Assembly: GCA_018907035.1 (NCBI GenBank)
Contig: JACCIC010000123.1
Coordinates: forward strand, 1,501,501-1,565,500
Length of the DNA stretch: 64,000 bases
Direction: 5' to 3'
DNA from: Sycobia sp. Sy_11
Taxonomy: Eukaryota > Arthropoda > Insecta > Hymenoptera > Epichrysomallidae
The notes beneath the pieces are model-generated. The model searched no databases. It saw nothing but the letters and a program-made list of their open reading frames with translations, and had not been told where the DNA came from. Shown here piece by piece: positions 63,695 to 64,000 of the stretch. Position 1 is the stretch's first letter; every line of letters starts with the position of its first letter. The translations under genes were made by a program, and so were the position numbers.

Positions 63695-64000
63695 CGTCAC
63701 TTGTACATAGCAAGGCAATATCCATCGTCTGCTTAAAAAATATGCTATTCGCATACCATTTTGCTTGAATTTCAATTGGTATCACTACGAAAATATTCAC
63801 GGTATTTAATTCAAAAAATGAACATATATGAAATATGTAATATATATTGTATGTATATTATATTGTACATATTATATATACACATTTTAAATACGGTTTC
63901 TACTGAGCAATATTGTATTGGCGTGTACGAGCGGTTAATTACGATATCCCGTTGCCTCAAGACGATTTATATAGCCAGTTGTGTGTTCGGATGATAGAAT
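63255..64000 (-). repeat. 60-bp-period repeat family, copy B (cut by window edge)
   Basis: The reverse complement contains TTCTATCATCCGAACACAC, GAGGCAACGGGATATCG, GCCAATACAATATTGCTCAG, then AT-rich sequence, TTAAATACCGTGAATATTTT, AAATTCAAGCAAAATGGTATG, (TA)n at 63641-63691, an (AG)n run at about 63415-63441 and GACTAACGTTAGATCTTC. These match copy A (37420-38345) block by block, but with the (TA)n tract placed differently. Confidence 0.7.

Overview
The window is AT-rich animal DNA that looks like an insect, most plausibly a hymenopteran such as an ant. The evidence is long (TA)n arrays, several mariner copies, a Penelope-like element with GIY-YIG endonuclease, a decayed Maverick/Polinton, BEL/Pao, Gypsy, Copia, R1-type and Jockey-type retroelements, and short host introns with GT/AG ends. 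I see no bacterial genes and no rRNA. Almost all coding potential belongs to transposable elements. The only host gene I can support is a first coding exon (59435-59474) of a CRIP-type single-LIM protein, downstream of a CpG-rich probable promoter.

Layout. 1-11.8 kb: the truncated start of a Gag-like ORF at the edge; AT-rich DNA; a CpG-rich stretch at about 3-4 kb; an unclassified DNA transposon (5.4-7.4 kb) with ~75-bp terminal inverted repeats and an intron-containing transposase remnant; a Penelope fragment fused to a 5'-truncated mariner (8.1-9.5 kb); a tRNA-derived SINE (10.3 kb); and a possible solo LTR (10.75-11.1 kb). 11.8-33 kb: a decayed Maverick/Polinton (major and minor capsid, adenain-like protease, PLA2-like protein, packaging ATPase, integrase with chromodomain, protein-primed DNA polymerase). 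It is split by a young Copia element (17449-25769, 256-bp LTRs differing at about 4 sites, one intact 1579-aa Gag-Pol frame) and by a Penelope-like element (26278-29982, 10-bp target duplication). A complete mariner (26612-27898) lies inside the Penelope. This gives a clear relative order of insertion.

33-64 kb: BEL/Pao integrase remnant; two more mariners (35269-36396 and 36516-37413); a repeat family with ~60-bp periodicity present in three copies (33.6, 37.4 and 63.3-64.0 kb); a Jockey-type LINE (minus, 38.5-39.5 kb); an R1-type LINE (plus, 39.8-43.85 kb); a Gypsy element with two consecutive protease-like domains but no reverse-transcriptase core (44.6-51.5 kb); two long foldback structures (51.85-52.57 and 54.85-55.37 kb); a second SINE copy (54.4 kb); an internally deleted mariner (55.95-56.9 kb); the LIM exon; and a Copia Gag fragment (61.4-62.2 kb).

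Functional RNA signals: two hammerhead ribozyme motifs in the Penelope repeats, each followed by a small spliceosomal-type intron with a TACTAAC branch point. The features closest to something undescribed are the long 5' open frame and hairpin-repeat leader of the Copia element, the unclassified intron-containing DNA transposon, the 60-bp-period repeat family, and the tandem protease domains of the Gypsy element. None is a demonstrated new system. All calls come from reading motifs and frames by eye; no search was run.
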